A stretch of 64,000 bases of DNA from an uncultured Ruminiclostridium sp. (GTDB lineage: Bacteria > Bacillota > Clostridia > Oscillospirales > Ruminococcaceae): assembly GCA_934454635.1 (NCBI GenBank), contig CAKSFR010000008.1:65731-129730 (forward strand), in the 5' to 3' direction. The notes beneath the pieces were generated by a model. The model did not search any database and was not told the DNA's origin. It saw only the letters and a program-made list of their open reading frames with translations. A program made the position numbers and the translations under genes. This document shows, piece after piece, positions 24,820-33,330 of the stretch (positions are counted from its first letter, which is position 1; every line of letters begins with the position of its first letter).

Positions 24820-25347
24820 TTATTCGGATATGCCGTCTTTAATCAGCATTTCAAGCACGGTTGTTTCGCGCTCAAGCATGACCTCAAATCTTGCTGTTCC
24901 TGTTTTTTCGCCGTGTGAATGTTTTCGGTTCACCTCAATGGCACTGGAAGCGAAAACAAATTCAAGCGTAAATCTCTCGTCCGCTTCATAATCGTCAAGA
25001 TTCTGCACGTCAATTTTATCTTTGGCACTGCATAGATAATAAAAATTGTCCTGAACAAAAATTTCTTCAATATTTCCCTTTTGTCTGCGGCGAACCATTC
25101 CGTATTCGCGTACAGATTCGGGAATAACCGTCAGCCCCGATTCTTCACTGACCTCGCGGATAAGCGTTTCAAGCTGACTTTCGCCGTTTTCTGCGCCACC
25201 GCCGGGGAATTTATAATAATCATATTTCAAACTGTGAACAAGTGCAATCTTCTTATCTCTGACGATAATTCCGCGGACAGACGGGCGAATCCCGACAGTT
25301 CCGTCTGGGTTATAATCCTTTTTGTCAATTTCAAACAGCAATCTCAT
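24820..25347 (-). CDS. Nudix hydrolase, 175 aa
   Basis: A complete Nudix box lies at about residues 50-72: Gly50, Glu56, then REVSEESGL with the metal-binding Glu residues (REVxEExG). FPGGGAENGE begins it. The enzyme hydrolyses a nucleoside diphosphate linked to another moiety; the exact substrate cannot be read. The ATG overlaps the stop of the upstream C_GCAxxG gene by 4 bases (ATGA), so the two are translationally coupled. It is the last gene of the Mrp-C_GCAxxG-Nudix operon and ends at a bidirectional terminator. Confidence 0.9.
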   Translation of the reverse strand: MRLLFEIDKKDYNPDGTVGIRPSVRGIIVRDKKIALVHSLKYDYYKFPGGGAENGESQLETLIREVSEESGLTVIPESVREYGMVRRRQKGNIEEIFVQDNFYYLCSAKDKIDVQNLDDYEADERFTLEFVFASSAIEVNRKHSHGEKTGTARFEVMLERETTVLEMLIKDGISE

Positions 25348-25799
25348 GCTTCATTCTGCTCCGATATATATTGTTCAAGTATCTCGGCGGCGTCATAGAC
25401 CATTTTTGCGCACGGACGCGACGAGTAATACTTTTCGTTTCTTTCCTGCGGTATAAAGCTCTTGTCCTCGGCGATTTTACCGAGGATATCACGGCATATT
25501 ATAGACGTATTGCGCTCTTTAAAGCGCCTTGCAAGCTCCTGAACGCGCGCATAATGCGCAGCTTTTTCTCCCGAAGCGTTCGGGTCGTCATAGCCGTACA
25601 AGATCCCCGCAGCCATAAGCATACCGCTCACAGCCCCGCAGACCTCCCGCATTCTGCCCATTCCTCCGCCGAACGAGGACGCAAGCAGTGCAGCGGTTTT
25701 TTCATCAATTCCGGTAAGGTCGCAATACGCTATGAATACCGCTTGTGAACAGCTATACCCTTCGAGGAACAAGTCCCGTGCCTTTTCTGCGTGGGTCAT
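25344..25799 (-). CDS. C_GCAxxG_C_C family redox protein, 151 aa
   Basis: The protein has the family's spaced cysteines: Cys17 (GYSCSQAV), Cys26, the defining Cys54 in EVCGAVSGM, and later Cys residues in IICRDI and RPCAKM. Members are thought to bind metal or act in redox electron transfer, but none is well characterised. The ATG at 25799 is chosen because AAAGGA lies 8 bases upstream; a GTG at 25805 would overlap it. The Mrp-like Fe-S carrier gene precedes it by 24 bases, which supports a redox or Fe-S context. Confidence 0.85.
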   Translation of the reverse strand: MTHAEKARDLFLEGYSCSQAVFIAYCDLTGIDEKTAALLASSFGGGMGRMREVCGAVSGMLMAAGILYGYDDPNASGEKAAHYARVQELARRFKERNTSIICRDILGKIAEDKSFIPQERNEKYYSSRPCAKMVYDAAEILEQYISEQNEA

Positions 25800-25823
25800 T
25801 TTCACATTCCTTTCCCAAGTGCG

Positions 25824-26642
25824 CTACTTCAGCAGCTTCTGAGCAAATTCATCAAGCCAGCCGCCCTCAAAACGCTCAATTTCACCTTTATCGCCGAGTG
25901 CGGCGAAATCCGCATTCATCGGAAGCTTAGCGATATTGGATATACCGTATTTTGCCGCAATTTCCTCTATATGGCTTTCGCCGTAGATATAGTGCTTCTT
26001 ATGACATTCGTCGCACTCAAAATAGCTCATGTTCTCTACCAGACCGAGAACGGGGATATTCATCATGCCTGCCATTTTCACAGCCTTTTCGACAATCATG
26101 GAAACCAGCTCCTGCGGGCTTGTTACAACAACGATTCCGCTCACGGGAAGCGACTGGAAAACAGTAAGCGGAACATCGCCGGTTCCGGGAGGCATATCCA
26201 CAAACATAAAATCTACATCATTCCAGACAACGTCCGACCAGAACTGCTTGATAACGCCCGCAATAACAGGTCCGCGCCATACGACGGGGTCGGTTTCATT
26301 TTCAAGCAGCAGATTGACGGACATGACCTCGATTCCGTCTTTCGTTTTAACGGGATAAAGATTTTTTTCATCGCCCGTTGCGCGATCTTTAAGTCCGAAC
26401 TCTCTCGGAATTGACGGTCCCGTAACGTCGGCGTCAAGAATAGCGGTTTTGTACCCGCTGCGCTTTGATAAAACAGCAAGCATGGACGTAACAAGCGACT
26501 TGCCTACGCCGCCCTTGCCCGATACTACGGCAATTACTTTTTTTACATTTGACAGCTCGTTCTGCGGTGCGAGAAGACTTTCAGCCGTTCTTTCAGAACA
26601 GTTTGAACCGCAGGTTTCACAATTGTGGGTACATTCACTCAT
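25824..26642 (-). CDS. Mrp/NBP35-type Fe-S carrier ATPase, 272 aa
   Basis: The N-terminus carries a four-cysteine cluster (Cys4, 8, 11, 15 in CTHNCETCGSNC) as in NBP35-type proteins. The deviant Walker A SGKGGVGKS follows at residues 41-49, then DADVTGPSIPR, MPPGTGD and a C-terminal CxxC (FECDEC) thought to hold a bridging cluster. It would load or transfer 4Fe-4S clusters in the cytosol. AAAGGAG is the ribosome site. A perfect promoter precedes it, and it leads an operon with the C_GCAxxG and Nudix genes. Confidence 0.93.
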   Translation of the reverse strand: MSECTHNCETCGSNCSERTAESLLAPQNELSNVKKVIAVVSGKGGVGKSLVTSMLAVLSKRSGYKTAILDADVTGPSIPREFGLKDRATGDEKNLYPVKTKDGIEVMSVNLLLENETDPVVWRGPVIAGVIKQFWSDVVWNDVDFMFVDMPPGTGDVPLTVFQSLPVSGIVVVTSPQELVSMIVEKAVKMAGMMNIPVLGLVENMSYFECDECHKKHYIYGESHIEEIAAKYGISNIAKLPMNADFAALGDKGEIERFEGGWLDEFAQKLLK

Positions 26643-26672
26643 GAAAATGCACTCCTTTCATTTTTTCTTTAT

Positions 26673-26701
26673 ATTATACACCCTGACAGCAAAAATGTCA
26701 A
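26673..26701 (-). promoter_or_regulatory. Consensus promoter of the Mrp operon with a palindrome over the -35 box
   Basis: On the minus strand TTGACA (26696-26701), 17 bp, TATAAT (26673-26678). CCTTGACA and TGTCAGGG pair with one wobble across the -35 region, which could be an operator or a weak terminator of the upstream DHHW gene. Confidence 0.75.
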
Positions 26702-26707
26702 GGCAAC

Positions 26708-27856
26708 TCAGCCTCGGTTAAGCTTGCGCAGGCTGCTGTCCTCGGAAAACGTGATAGCGTTGTACATGAAAAGAACGCTGTCATATTCGCTGACATCGAC
26801 CAGCGTGCTGTAGCCCGCGTTTATATAACGCAGATCAAGAACAGTAATTTTACTGTAGTGATTTGCGAGAAAAGGCACCATGCAATGCGCATAGCTGTCC
26901 TTAAAAACAAGCAGCGACGGACCGTTCGGATTATCTCCCGAAATAACTGTCATCATCGGCGAGTTTGAGCCCATGAACGAGCTGTATTTGTCCTTAACGT
27001 TCAAATAATCCCGCAGATAGAGCGAATCGTAATTGACCTCTTCCGTACCCGTATTCACAGTAAGGGTCGGCTCGTTCTTTCCGCCGTTGAAATGATAATA
27101 ATCAATAACGTCGGGCGTTACGGAATCATCGAGCGTTTTGGAATAAAGAGTGCCGCGGAAGCTGTTGCTCGCGTGTTCGATATCGAACGACGACAGCGGC
27201 TCAGACTGAAACCCAAGTGCCTTTGCCGCTTCGGTATAGGCGATATATGCGCCGTATGACGTCCAGTGATGGTCGGTGCGGTAATAGATATAGCTGTCCG
27301 AGTTGCTTTTAAGCAGCGAGAAAATATCAATCGTACTGCATTTCAGATTTTCGCGGCAGTAATCCTTCATTTCCGCCTGACTTCCTATCGGAGCGGTTTT
27401 CGGTAAAAGATCGGCATAAATTTCCTGCGACGTCGGAGCCAGCATAAAGAAAACGGGAACGTCCGAATGCCGCTCGGTAAAAGTATTTATCGCGGCGATC
27501 GACGAATCAACAAATTCCTTGTCATAGCCCGTCCAGACCTGCATCATCTGATCGCCGACGGTATACACGCCGTTAATTTCTGTCTTTCCGATAAAACGCT
27601 CTGTTCCGTTTTTAAGCTTTATCCAGCTTTCTCTGCCGTAAATGCGGTCAGAAAACCATTCTTCAAAGCCTTCCATTGCCTTTTTATTAAGATAATTTTC
27701 AAATGAAATCTGGGGAAAGCCTGCAAGATATCTGTTTTCATTTTCGGAATACGGTCTGTTCTCTTTTGGGAGATTTATGAACGTAAGAATCGGAACAGCA
27801 ATCAAAATCAGCCCGAAAGCGGCTATCATAATATATTTATAGAGCTTGTCTTTCAT
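26708..27856 (-). CDS. DHHW-family (AlgX/AlgJ-like) O-acetylation protein, 382 aa
   Basis: An N-terminal membrane anchor (IMIAAFGLILIAVPILTFI) is followed by an extracytoplasmic SGNH-like domain with the naming motif TDHHWTSYGAYIAY near residue 195 and a late active-site-like Ser in VFKDSYAH. These proteins pair with MBOAT membrane acyltransferases to move acetyl groups onto surface polysaccharide. That pairing is met here, since the MBOAT gene is 48 bases upstream on the same strand. AAAGGTG is the ribosome site. No polysaccharide synthase gene is nearby, so the acceptor glycan is unknown. Confidence 0.88.
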   Translation of the reverse strand: MKDKLYKYIMIAAFGLILIAVPILTFINLPKENRPYSENENRYLAGFPQISFENYLNKKAMEGFEEWFSDRIYGRESWIKLKNGTERFIGKTEINGVYTVGDQMMQVWTGYDKEFVDSSIAAINTFTERHSDVPVFFMLAPTSQEIYADLLPKTAPIGSQAEMKDYCRENLKCSTIDIFSLLKSNSDSYIYYRTDHHWTSYGAYIAYTEAAKALGFQSEPLSSFDIEHASNSFRGTLYSKTLDDSVTPDVIDYYHFNGGKNEPTLTVNTGTEEVNYDSLYLRDYLNVKDKYSSFMGSNSPMMTVISGDNPNGPSLLVFKDSYAHCMVPFLANHYSKITVLDLRYINAGYSTLVDVSEYDSVLFMYNAITFSEDSSLRKLNRG

Positions 27857-27904
27857 CTCAAAAGCACCTTTCTGTTCATTGCGTCAGCAATGATGAACGA
27901 AACA

Positions 27905-29308
27905 TCAGAAATTGAAGTACAGGAACGGATTGTACGTTGCGTCGGCAAGGTATGCAATGCAAAGAACAAATACCGCTGTTTTAACAAAGGGCGTCGCGTA
28001 GTTCATTATTGTCGGAATGCGCTTTGTAAGTCTTTCCACAATGATTTTCCATGCGTCGGTAGAAGCAAATATACCGACAACCAGCAATATGCCGTAATTA
28101 AGCAGCAGATACAGCGCCGTATCGTCGCAGAACACGCCGTTTGCTCCGAACATGGCTCCCATATAAGAAAAAGCCGTGCTTATATCGGGCGTTACAAACA
28201 GCACCCAGCCAAGTACCACGAGAAGCATTGTGTACAGCCAGCTTATCGCCGACGGCAGCTTCTTGAGAACATTCCCGAGAAATAGCTTTTCGATTATTAT
28301 AAACACGCCGTACAGCGAACCCCAGAGTATAAAGTTCCAGCTTGCTCCGTGCCACACGCCTGTCAGAAACCACACGACGGCGAGGTTAAAAATCGTACGC
28401 TTCATGCCCTTGCGATTTCCGCCAAGCGGAAAATAAACATAGCTTTTAAACCAGTCGCCGAGAGTTATATGCCAGCGCCGCCAAAATTCGCTTACGCTTT
28501 TTGAAAGATAAGGATAGTTGAAATTTTCGGGGAAATTAAATCCCATCATTTTTCCAAGCCCTATCGCCATATCGGAATAACCCGAAAAGTCAAAATAGAT
28601 TTGCAGAGTATAGCCGATAATCCCAAGCCACGCCGTAAGCGCCGACATTTCAGTCGTCCCGACAGCGAAAGCCGCGTTCCAGAGCTGCCCGACACCGTTG
28701 GCGATAAGCACCTTTTTGCCCATACCGGTAATAAACCGCACTATGCCGTCATAGATCATGTCAAGATTTATCTTGCGGCATTCAAGTTCCGCCGCAATAT
28801 CGTTATATCTTACGATAGGTCCCGCGACTATCTGGGGGAAAAGCGTAACGAACGCCGCAAAAGCAATCGGATTTTTCTGCACCTTTACGTTTCCGAGGTA
28901 CATATCAATCGTATAGGACATCGACTGGAACGTGAAGAAGCTGATTCCGATAGGAAGCGGAAGATTCGGGTTGTTAAGAACAGGACCGAAAATGTTATTG
29001 ACATTTTCAACGAAGAAGCCGCTGTACTTGAATACTGCAAGAAGCGATAAATTCATTACCAGCGATACGATAAGGCATATTTTTTTCACTGCCTTATTGT
29101 CGTTAAATTTGTCGATGAGCAATCCCGCCGTATAGTCGATAAGCGTTGAAATAACCATTACAACCACATATTTCGGCTCGCCCCATGCGTAAAAAACAAG
29201 ACCGCAGATAAGAATTATAAAATTTTTCAGTTTAAGCGGCACTGTATAATACAGCAGCAGCGCAATAACCAAAAACAAAAACAAAAATACCAGACTTGAA
29301 AAAACCAT
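27905..29308 (-). CDS. MBOAT-family O-acyltransferase (AlgI/DltB-like), 467 aa
   Basis: This polytopic membrane protein has about eleven spans and the AlgI-type signatures: PLPIGISFFTFQSMSYTID, QIVAGPIVRY, DFSGYSDMAIGLGKMMGF, EFWRRWHITLGDWFKSYVY, and the catalytic His in LTGVWHGASWNF. It carries acetyl groups across the membrane for transfer by the adjacent DHHW protein to a cell-surface polymer. AAAGGAA precedes the ATG. Only 5 bases separate it from the RNase M5-like gene upstream, so it appears joined to the alaS-comEC-holA transcript. Confidence 0.92.
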   Translation of the reverse strand: MVFSSLVFLFLFLVIALLLYYTVPLKLKNFIILICGLVFYAWGEPKYVVVMVISTLIDYTAGLLIDKFNDNKAVKKICLIVSLVMNLSLLAVFKYSGFFVENVNNIFGPVLNNPNLPLPIGISFFTFQSMSYTIDMYLGNVKVQKNPIAFAAFVTLFPQIVAGPIVRYNDIAAELECRKINLDMIYDGIVRFITGMGKKVLIANGVGQLWNAAFAVGTTEMSALTAWLGIIGYTLQIYFDFSGYSDMAIGLGKMMGFNFPENFNYPYLSKSVSEFWRRWHITLGDWFKSYVYFPLGGNRKGMKRTIFNLAVVWFLTGVWHGASWNFILWGSLYGVFIIIEKLFLGNVLKKLPSAISWLYTMLLVVLGWVLFVTPDISTAFSYMGAMFGANGVFCDDTALYLLLNYGILLVVGIFASTDAWKIIVERLTKRIPTIMNYATPFVKTAVFVLCIAYLADATYNPFLYFNF

Positions 29309-29313
29309 AATTG

Positions 29314-29898
29314 TTATTCCTTTACCTTTTTCAGTACATTTTCATATTGTTCCCTTGTATAAAGCCTGTTGAGAACCTCAAGCAGACCGGACGTGCTGAG
29401 ATGTTCGGGAAGCTTCAGCGCTTCAAACAGCTTTTTTCTAAGCTGTGCGCTGCCCTGTCCACCCATAAGTCCGTCTGATAATAGATCCGCGCGGCTGAGC
29501 CATTCAGCCGAAGAATGTCCCTCAGAAAATATCCCCGCCTTTTTAAAAGCTTCCTCAAGAACGGCGATATCCATTCCCTCAACTCCGAGCTTGCCCTCCT
29601 TGGATGGCTTCTCCTTTCGCCGTTCCTTACCGAAAATATCGGGTATATATACGTTATATATTTTTCCGTTTTTTATACAGCTTTTTATGTGACTTCGTAT
29701 CTGAAAACCCGCGCCGTCGCTGTCGGTCAGGATAATTATCCCGTCTTTTTCGGCGAACGCGCGTATCAGCGCCATTTTTTCCTTGTCCTTATATATGCCG
29801 AAGCCGTCGGTTGTAATAATAAGGGCTTCAACGATCGATTCGAGCTTTATGCGGTCGTACTTTCCCTCAACAATTATTGGCTGTTTTACATAAATCAT
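29314..29898 (-). CDS. Toprim/DUF4093 ribonuclease M5-like protein, 194 aa
   Basis: The N-terminus is a Toprim domain: the catalytic Glu in PIIVEGKYDRIKLES and the DxD motif in IILTDSDGAGFQIR. A DUF4093-type C-terminal half follows (GKEGKLGVEGMD, LSTSGLLEVLNRLYTREQY). Relatives in Clostridia are annotated as RNase M5, which matures 5S rRNA; functional identity with B. subtilis RnmV is not proven. The ATG overlaps the holA stop (ATGA). Confidence 0.85.
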   Translation of the reverse strand: MIYVKQPIIVEGKYDRIKLESIVEALIITTDGFGIYKDKEKMALIRAFAEKDGIIILTDSDGAGFQIRSHIKSCIKNGKIYNVYIPDIFGKERRKEKPSKEGKLGVEGMDIAVLEEAFKKAGIFSEGHSSAEWLSRADLLSDGLMGGQGSAQLRKKLFEALKLPEHLSTSGLLEVLNRLYTREQYENVLKKVKE

Positions 29899-30944
29899 AC
29901 ACTTTTCTCCCGCTGCGCAACAAATAGCTTCGCTATCGCCTGCTCGATTACAGTTCGGCTGTCTATCGGGGAGGATTTCATCATTATATCGGCTTCATTC
30001 AAAATCTCAAGAGTTTTTCGCAGATATCCTACGCGCAGCTTTGAAACGGCGTTCATAGCCTTTGAAAGAACCCAGACGCGATTTTTCGCATACGAAAATT
30101 CCTCCGCAGCCTGATTCGGGAGAACTCCCGTCATTTTCGCGATTTTCGCTCTGTAAAAATCAAGATACGTTCCCGAAAGCGCAGATAAAATAACAACAGG
30201 CTCAACTCTCTGAAAAATAAGGTCGGAAACTATTCCGAACGCCTGCTCGCGCTTTCCCGAGTTTATCGCCGTGGCAAGCTCATACACGCTTGTATCAAGC
30301 TGCTTCGCTACAAGAGAGTCTATCATGCCGCGGGTTATAACTCCGCCGCTTCCGACATAGCTTATCAGCTTTGCCGTTTCCTCGCTTACAAGATTGAGGC
30401 TGCAAAGAACCCTTTCCGTGAGATATAAAGCGTCCTCGCGGGAAATTACAACGCCCTGCTTTGCCGCTTTTCTTATTACAAGCTCCGCTATTTTCGGCTG
30501 CGGCATTGCGTCCATTTTGCACACGGCGCCCGCTTTTTCCACTGCGGCAATAAATTTTTTTGTCTGCGATTTTCTTTCGTCGGGAGATACGCCCGTGTTA
30601 TTGAACAGCAGGAGCGTGGTTTCGGGAACGTCTGCGATAATTGAAAGCAGCCGTTCAAATGCTTCCTTTTCAATTTTTTCGGGGTCGATATCATTCACGG
30701 AAATAAGCTTCATATCCGCAAAAACAGGAAGTCCGTCAACATGATCCGAAAGCATATCCATATCGGGGTTTCCGCTTATGCGCACCAGATTGAAATCCAG
30801 CGCGTCTTCCCCGACTGTCTTTTTTATCAGGCGGTCAACATACGTTTTTACAAGAAACGGTTCTTTTCCGTATAAAAAATATACGCGTTCGATACGCCCC
30901 GCGCGTATATCCGCACTAAGTCGATCCTCTTCGAGCTTCATCAT
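29895..30944 (-). CDS. holA: DNA polymerase III subunit delta, 349 aa
   Basis: This clamp-loader delta subunit begins RIERVYFLYGKEPFLVKTYVDRL, the family's diverged AAA start without a working Walker A. It continues with LLSIIADVPETTLLLF and a C-terminal helical collar with YELATAINSGKREQAF and LIFQRVEPVVILSALSG. It opens the sliding clamp with the other clamp-loader subunits. Two ATGs (30944, 30941) follow GGGAGG; the second has the better spacing. It overlaps comEC at its start and the RNase M5-like gene at its end, matching the common Firmicutes order comEC-holA. Confidence 0.92.
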   Translation of the reverse strand: MMKLEEDRLSADIRAGRIERVYFLYGKEPFLVKTYVDRLIKKTVGEDALDFNLVRISGNPDMDMLSDHVDGLPVFADMKLISVNDIDPEKIEKEAFERLLSIIADVPETTLLLFNNTGVSPDERKSQTKKFIAAVEKAGAVCKMDAMPQPKIAELVIRKAAKQGVVISREDALYLTERVLCSLNLVSEETAKLISYVGSGGVITRGMIDSLVAKQLDTSVYELATAINSGKREQAFGIVSDLIFQRVEPVVILSALSGTYLDFYRAKIAKMTGVLPNQAAEEFSYAKNRVWVLSKAMNAVSKLRVGYLRKTLEILNEADIMMKSSPIDSRTVIEQAIAKLFVAQREKSV

Positions 30945-32977
30945 GCACCTCCCTCGGAAAACAGCACGTTTCCGCCGCTGTCAACAGTTATTCTGATTTT
31001 ATCATAGTAAGCGTTGCACGCTGTATTCATGCGTTTGTCTAAAAATATTTCCTTATAGCTGCCGCCGTTTTCGTGATTTTTACGATAACCGCTGTAAATC
31101 GCGAAATCAGCCTCGGAAACTGCGTCGATTTCAGCAAGGCTCAGCGTAATACCGCGAACATCAAGATAAATTCCGCCATTCTCCGCAGTAACGGTATATT
31201 CTCCGCTTATATCATATACCGCGTCGGAGCTTTCAGGCGTATGAAGCTTAACCGAGTCCAACTGCGACAGTGCCGAAATATTATTATCACTGCTGTTTAC
31301 CGAGCAAACAAGCAAGACCCGCTTTCCGATTCCTTCCGACAGCATTTCCGAGGTTATTTTCCTGCTGTCGCCCGTAGAAAGAAAGCTTACGCCCATTCCG
31401 CTTTTTACAATAGCCATACCGTCCGCACCGTCGGAATATAAATTTATTTCAATTATATCCCCGCGTAAAATATCGCTGAAAGCGGCAGCGCCTATTATCA
31501 CGCAAAGCGAAACCGAAGAAAATCTTACAAAATATTTCAGTTTTCCCGTAACCGCAAGCGTCAGAAGCATACCGAACGCCGTAACCGCCGCAAGCTGCTG
31601 CCAGAACGGCGCGTCTGTTTCTATGTAGCCGTAAGGAAGCTTTCCGAACGTGTAAAAAATAAAGTTCATCGCACGAGCACAAAATCCTGCGGGAAGCATG
31701 AAAACCTCCGCAAAAAGACCGCCCGTAAGCAAATTCAGCAGCATCAGAAGCATTGCAGCCATGAAAGCGGGATAAATAAGCAGGGTCGAAATCGGAGAAA
31801 CGAGTGAAACCCCTCCAAAGCAAAGCATACTTATCGGGAACGTGCAGAAAAGCGCGCACGCGGAGCCGATAAGCGACTCTTTTATTGTGCGGAATTTATC
31901 TGAACGAATTAACGTTTCGGAAATTCTCGGCGCAATAACGCCGACTCCGAGCGTTCCCAGAACCGATAGCCATAAACCCACATCACGGCACGCATACGGC
32001 TGAAAAACAAGGATCGCAAGCAGCGCCGCTCCCACCGAATTAAACGGGTCGGATTTTCTGAAAAACAACTCGCCGCCGTAATATATCAGCAGCATTATTC
32101 CCGCTCTCATCACAGATGAAGTCATTCCGAAGAAAAGCATAAGCAGAACGATTATCGCCGCTGTAACTGCGCTTCTCAGTATTCTCCTTCGTTTAATCCT
32201 GTCGAGAAAAAGCAGACGTATCGTATGTACTATGAGCGAAAGATGCAATCCCGAAACGGCGGCGATGTGCGACAGACCTGCTCGGCGCAGCGATACCGAC
32301 TGCATTTCCGAAAACCCTGATTTATCTCCGAAAAAAATCGCGCAAAGCACACTGCTTTCTTCTTCGGATAAAACGGTTCTTACCCTGCTTTTTATGCTGT
32401 CCGAAAAATCGGAAAGAACGGCATTGAAGCTGAACGAATGCGATATGACCGAAACCTCGCCTTTCGCCCGCGCCTTTATAAAAATCCCTTTTGAAAAATA
32501 ATAATCCTTCTCCGAAAAATCCGCCGTATTCCCGAGTTCGGAAAACGCAGCGTCAAAAGCTATCGTATCCCCTTCTTCAATCCCGTTGTCGGCAGCATAA
32601 AGCGTAAATTTTACAGGCACTCCGTCGATTTCGCCGCTTACGGTAAGCCTTACGGTATCATTGCTCGGAGCCGTCCGCTCGGTAACAATTCCGACGATAT
32701 GCGCAGCGCTTCCGCTCAGAGAACGCACAGGCTCAACAAAAATCGTACTGTAAATACCGAATGCAAGCAGCGCTGCTGCCGCTGAAAGAATATGACGGCG
32801 AAAATCGCAGATATTCAGTAATTTCAAAAGTACAAACAAGGCTGCAAGCGCCGCCGAGAAAATAAAACAAAAAGCGCTGCTTAAAAAAGACGCGCAAACA
32901 AGCCCGAAAAGGTACGAAAAACCGATCAGAGCTTGTGCGCGATGCTTTTTTATTGTATTTTCACGACTTCTCAACAC
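30941..32977 (-). CDS. comEC: ComEC/Rec2-type DNA uptake channel with degenerate C-terminal domain, 678 aa
   Basis: N-terminal spans and an OB-like domain (HIVGIVTERTAPSNDTVRLTV) lead to the Competence domain, with its signature SVSLRRAGLSHIAAVSGLHLSL near residue 235 and about eight membrane spans. The final 150 residues align in place with the usual beta-lactamase-like domain. However, the DVGQGD start reads NLYSDGADGMAI, and the HxHxDH metal site reads CSVNSSDNNISAL, so no metal site remains. It would import single-stranded DNA if other com genes exist. The start codon is GTG (or TTG one codon later), overlapping the HIT gene by 7 bases. Confidence 0.88.
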   Translation of the reverse strand: MLRSRENTIKKHRAQALIGFSYLFGLVCASFLSSAFCFIFSAALAALFVLLKLLNICDFRRHILSAAAALLAFGIYSTIFVEPVRSLSGSAAHIVGIVTERTAPSNDTVRLTVSGEIDGVPVKFTLYAADNGIEEGDTIAFDAAFSELGNTADFSEKDYYFSKGIFIKARAKGEVSVISHSFSFNAVLSDFSDSIKSRVRTVLSEEESSVLCAIFFGDKSGFSEMQSVSLRRAGLSHIAAVSGLHLSLIVHTIRLLFLDRIKRRRILRSAVTAAIIVLLMLFFGMTSSVMRAGIMLLIYYGGELFFRKSDPFNSVGAALLAILVFQPYACRDVGLWLSVLGTLGVGVIAPRISETLIRSDKFRTIKESLIGSACALFCTFPISMLCFGGVSLVSPISTLLIYPAFMAAMLLMLLNLLTGGLFAEVFMLPAGFCARAMNFIFYTFGKLPYGYIETDAPFWQQLAAVTAFGMLLTLAVTGKLKYFVRFSSVSLCVIIGAAAFSDILRGDIIEINLYSDGADGMAIVKSGMGVSFLSTGDSRKITSEMLSEGIGKRVLLVCSVNSSDNNISALSQLDSVKLHTPESSDAVYDISGEYTVTAENGGIYLDVRGITLSLAEIDAVSEADFAIYSGYRKNHENGGSYKEIFLDKRMNTACNAYYDKIRITVDSGGNVLFSEGGA

Positions 32978-33312
32978 ATTTTCTCGGTAAGCTTTTCGCC
33001 GCCGAGAATGTGGAAGTGCAGATGATGAACGGTCTGACCGCCGTTTTCACCGATGTTGGTGACTACGCGGTATCCGTTCCGGAGATTGAACTCCGCCGCA
33101 AGCTGCTTAGCGACAAGCATAACCTCGGCAACCACGCCTATGTTATCCTCAGTAACGTCGTTCAGGCTTTCTATATGCATTTTAGGGATAACGAGGATAT
33201 GAACGGGCGCCTGAGGATTTATATCCTTAAACGCAAGAACCGTTTCGCTTTCATAAACCTTCTCAGACGGGATCTCACCGTCGATTATCTTACAGAATAA
33301 GCAGTCTTTCAT
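32971..33312 (-). CDS. HIT-family nucleotide hydrolase (HinT-like), 113 aa
   Basis: The histidine triad is intact near the C-terminus: HHLHFHILGG, with His97-x-His99-x-His101. The N-terminal block CLFCKIIDGEIPSEKVYE and the mid-protein FKDINPQAPVHILVIPK are typical of HinT-like purine nucleoside phosphoramidases. Length is normal. GAAAGGAA lies upstream of the ATG at 33312, 18 bases after alaS. Its 3' end overlaps comEC by 7 bases. Confidence 0.94.
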   Translation of the reverse strand: MKDCLFCKIIDGEIPSEKVYESETVLAFKDINPQAPVHILVIPKMHIESLNDVTEDNIGVVAEVMLVAKQLAAEFNLRNGYRVVTNIGENGGQTVHHLHFHILGGEKLTEKMC

Positions 33313-33330
33313 AGATATTATTCCTTTCTG

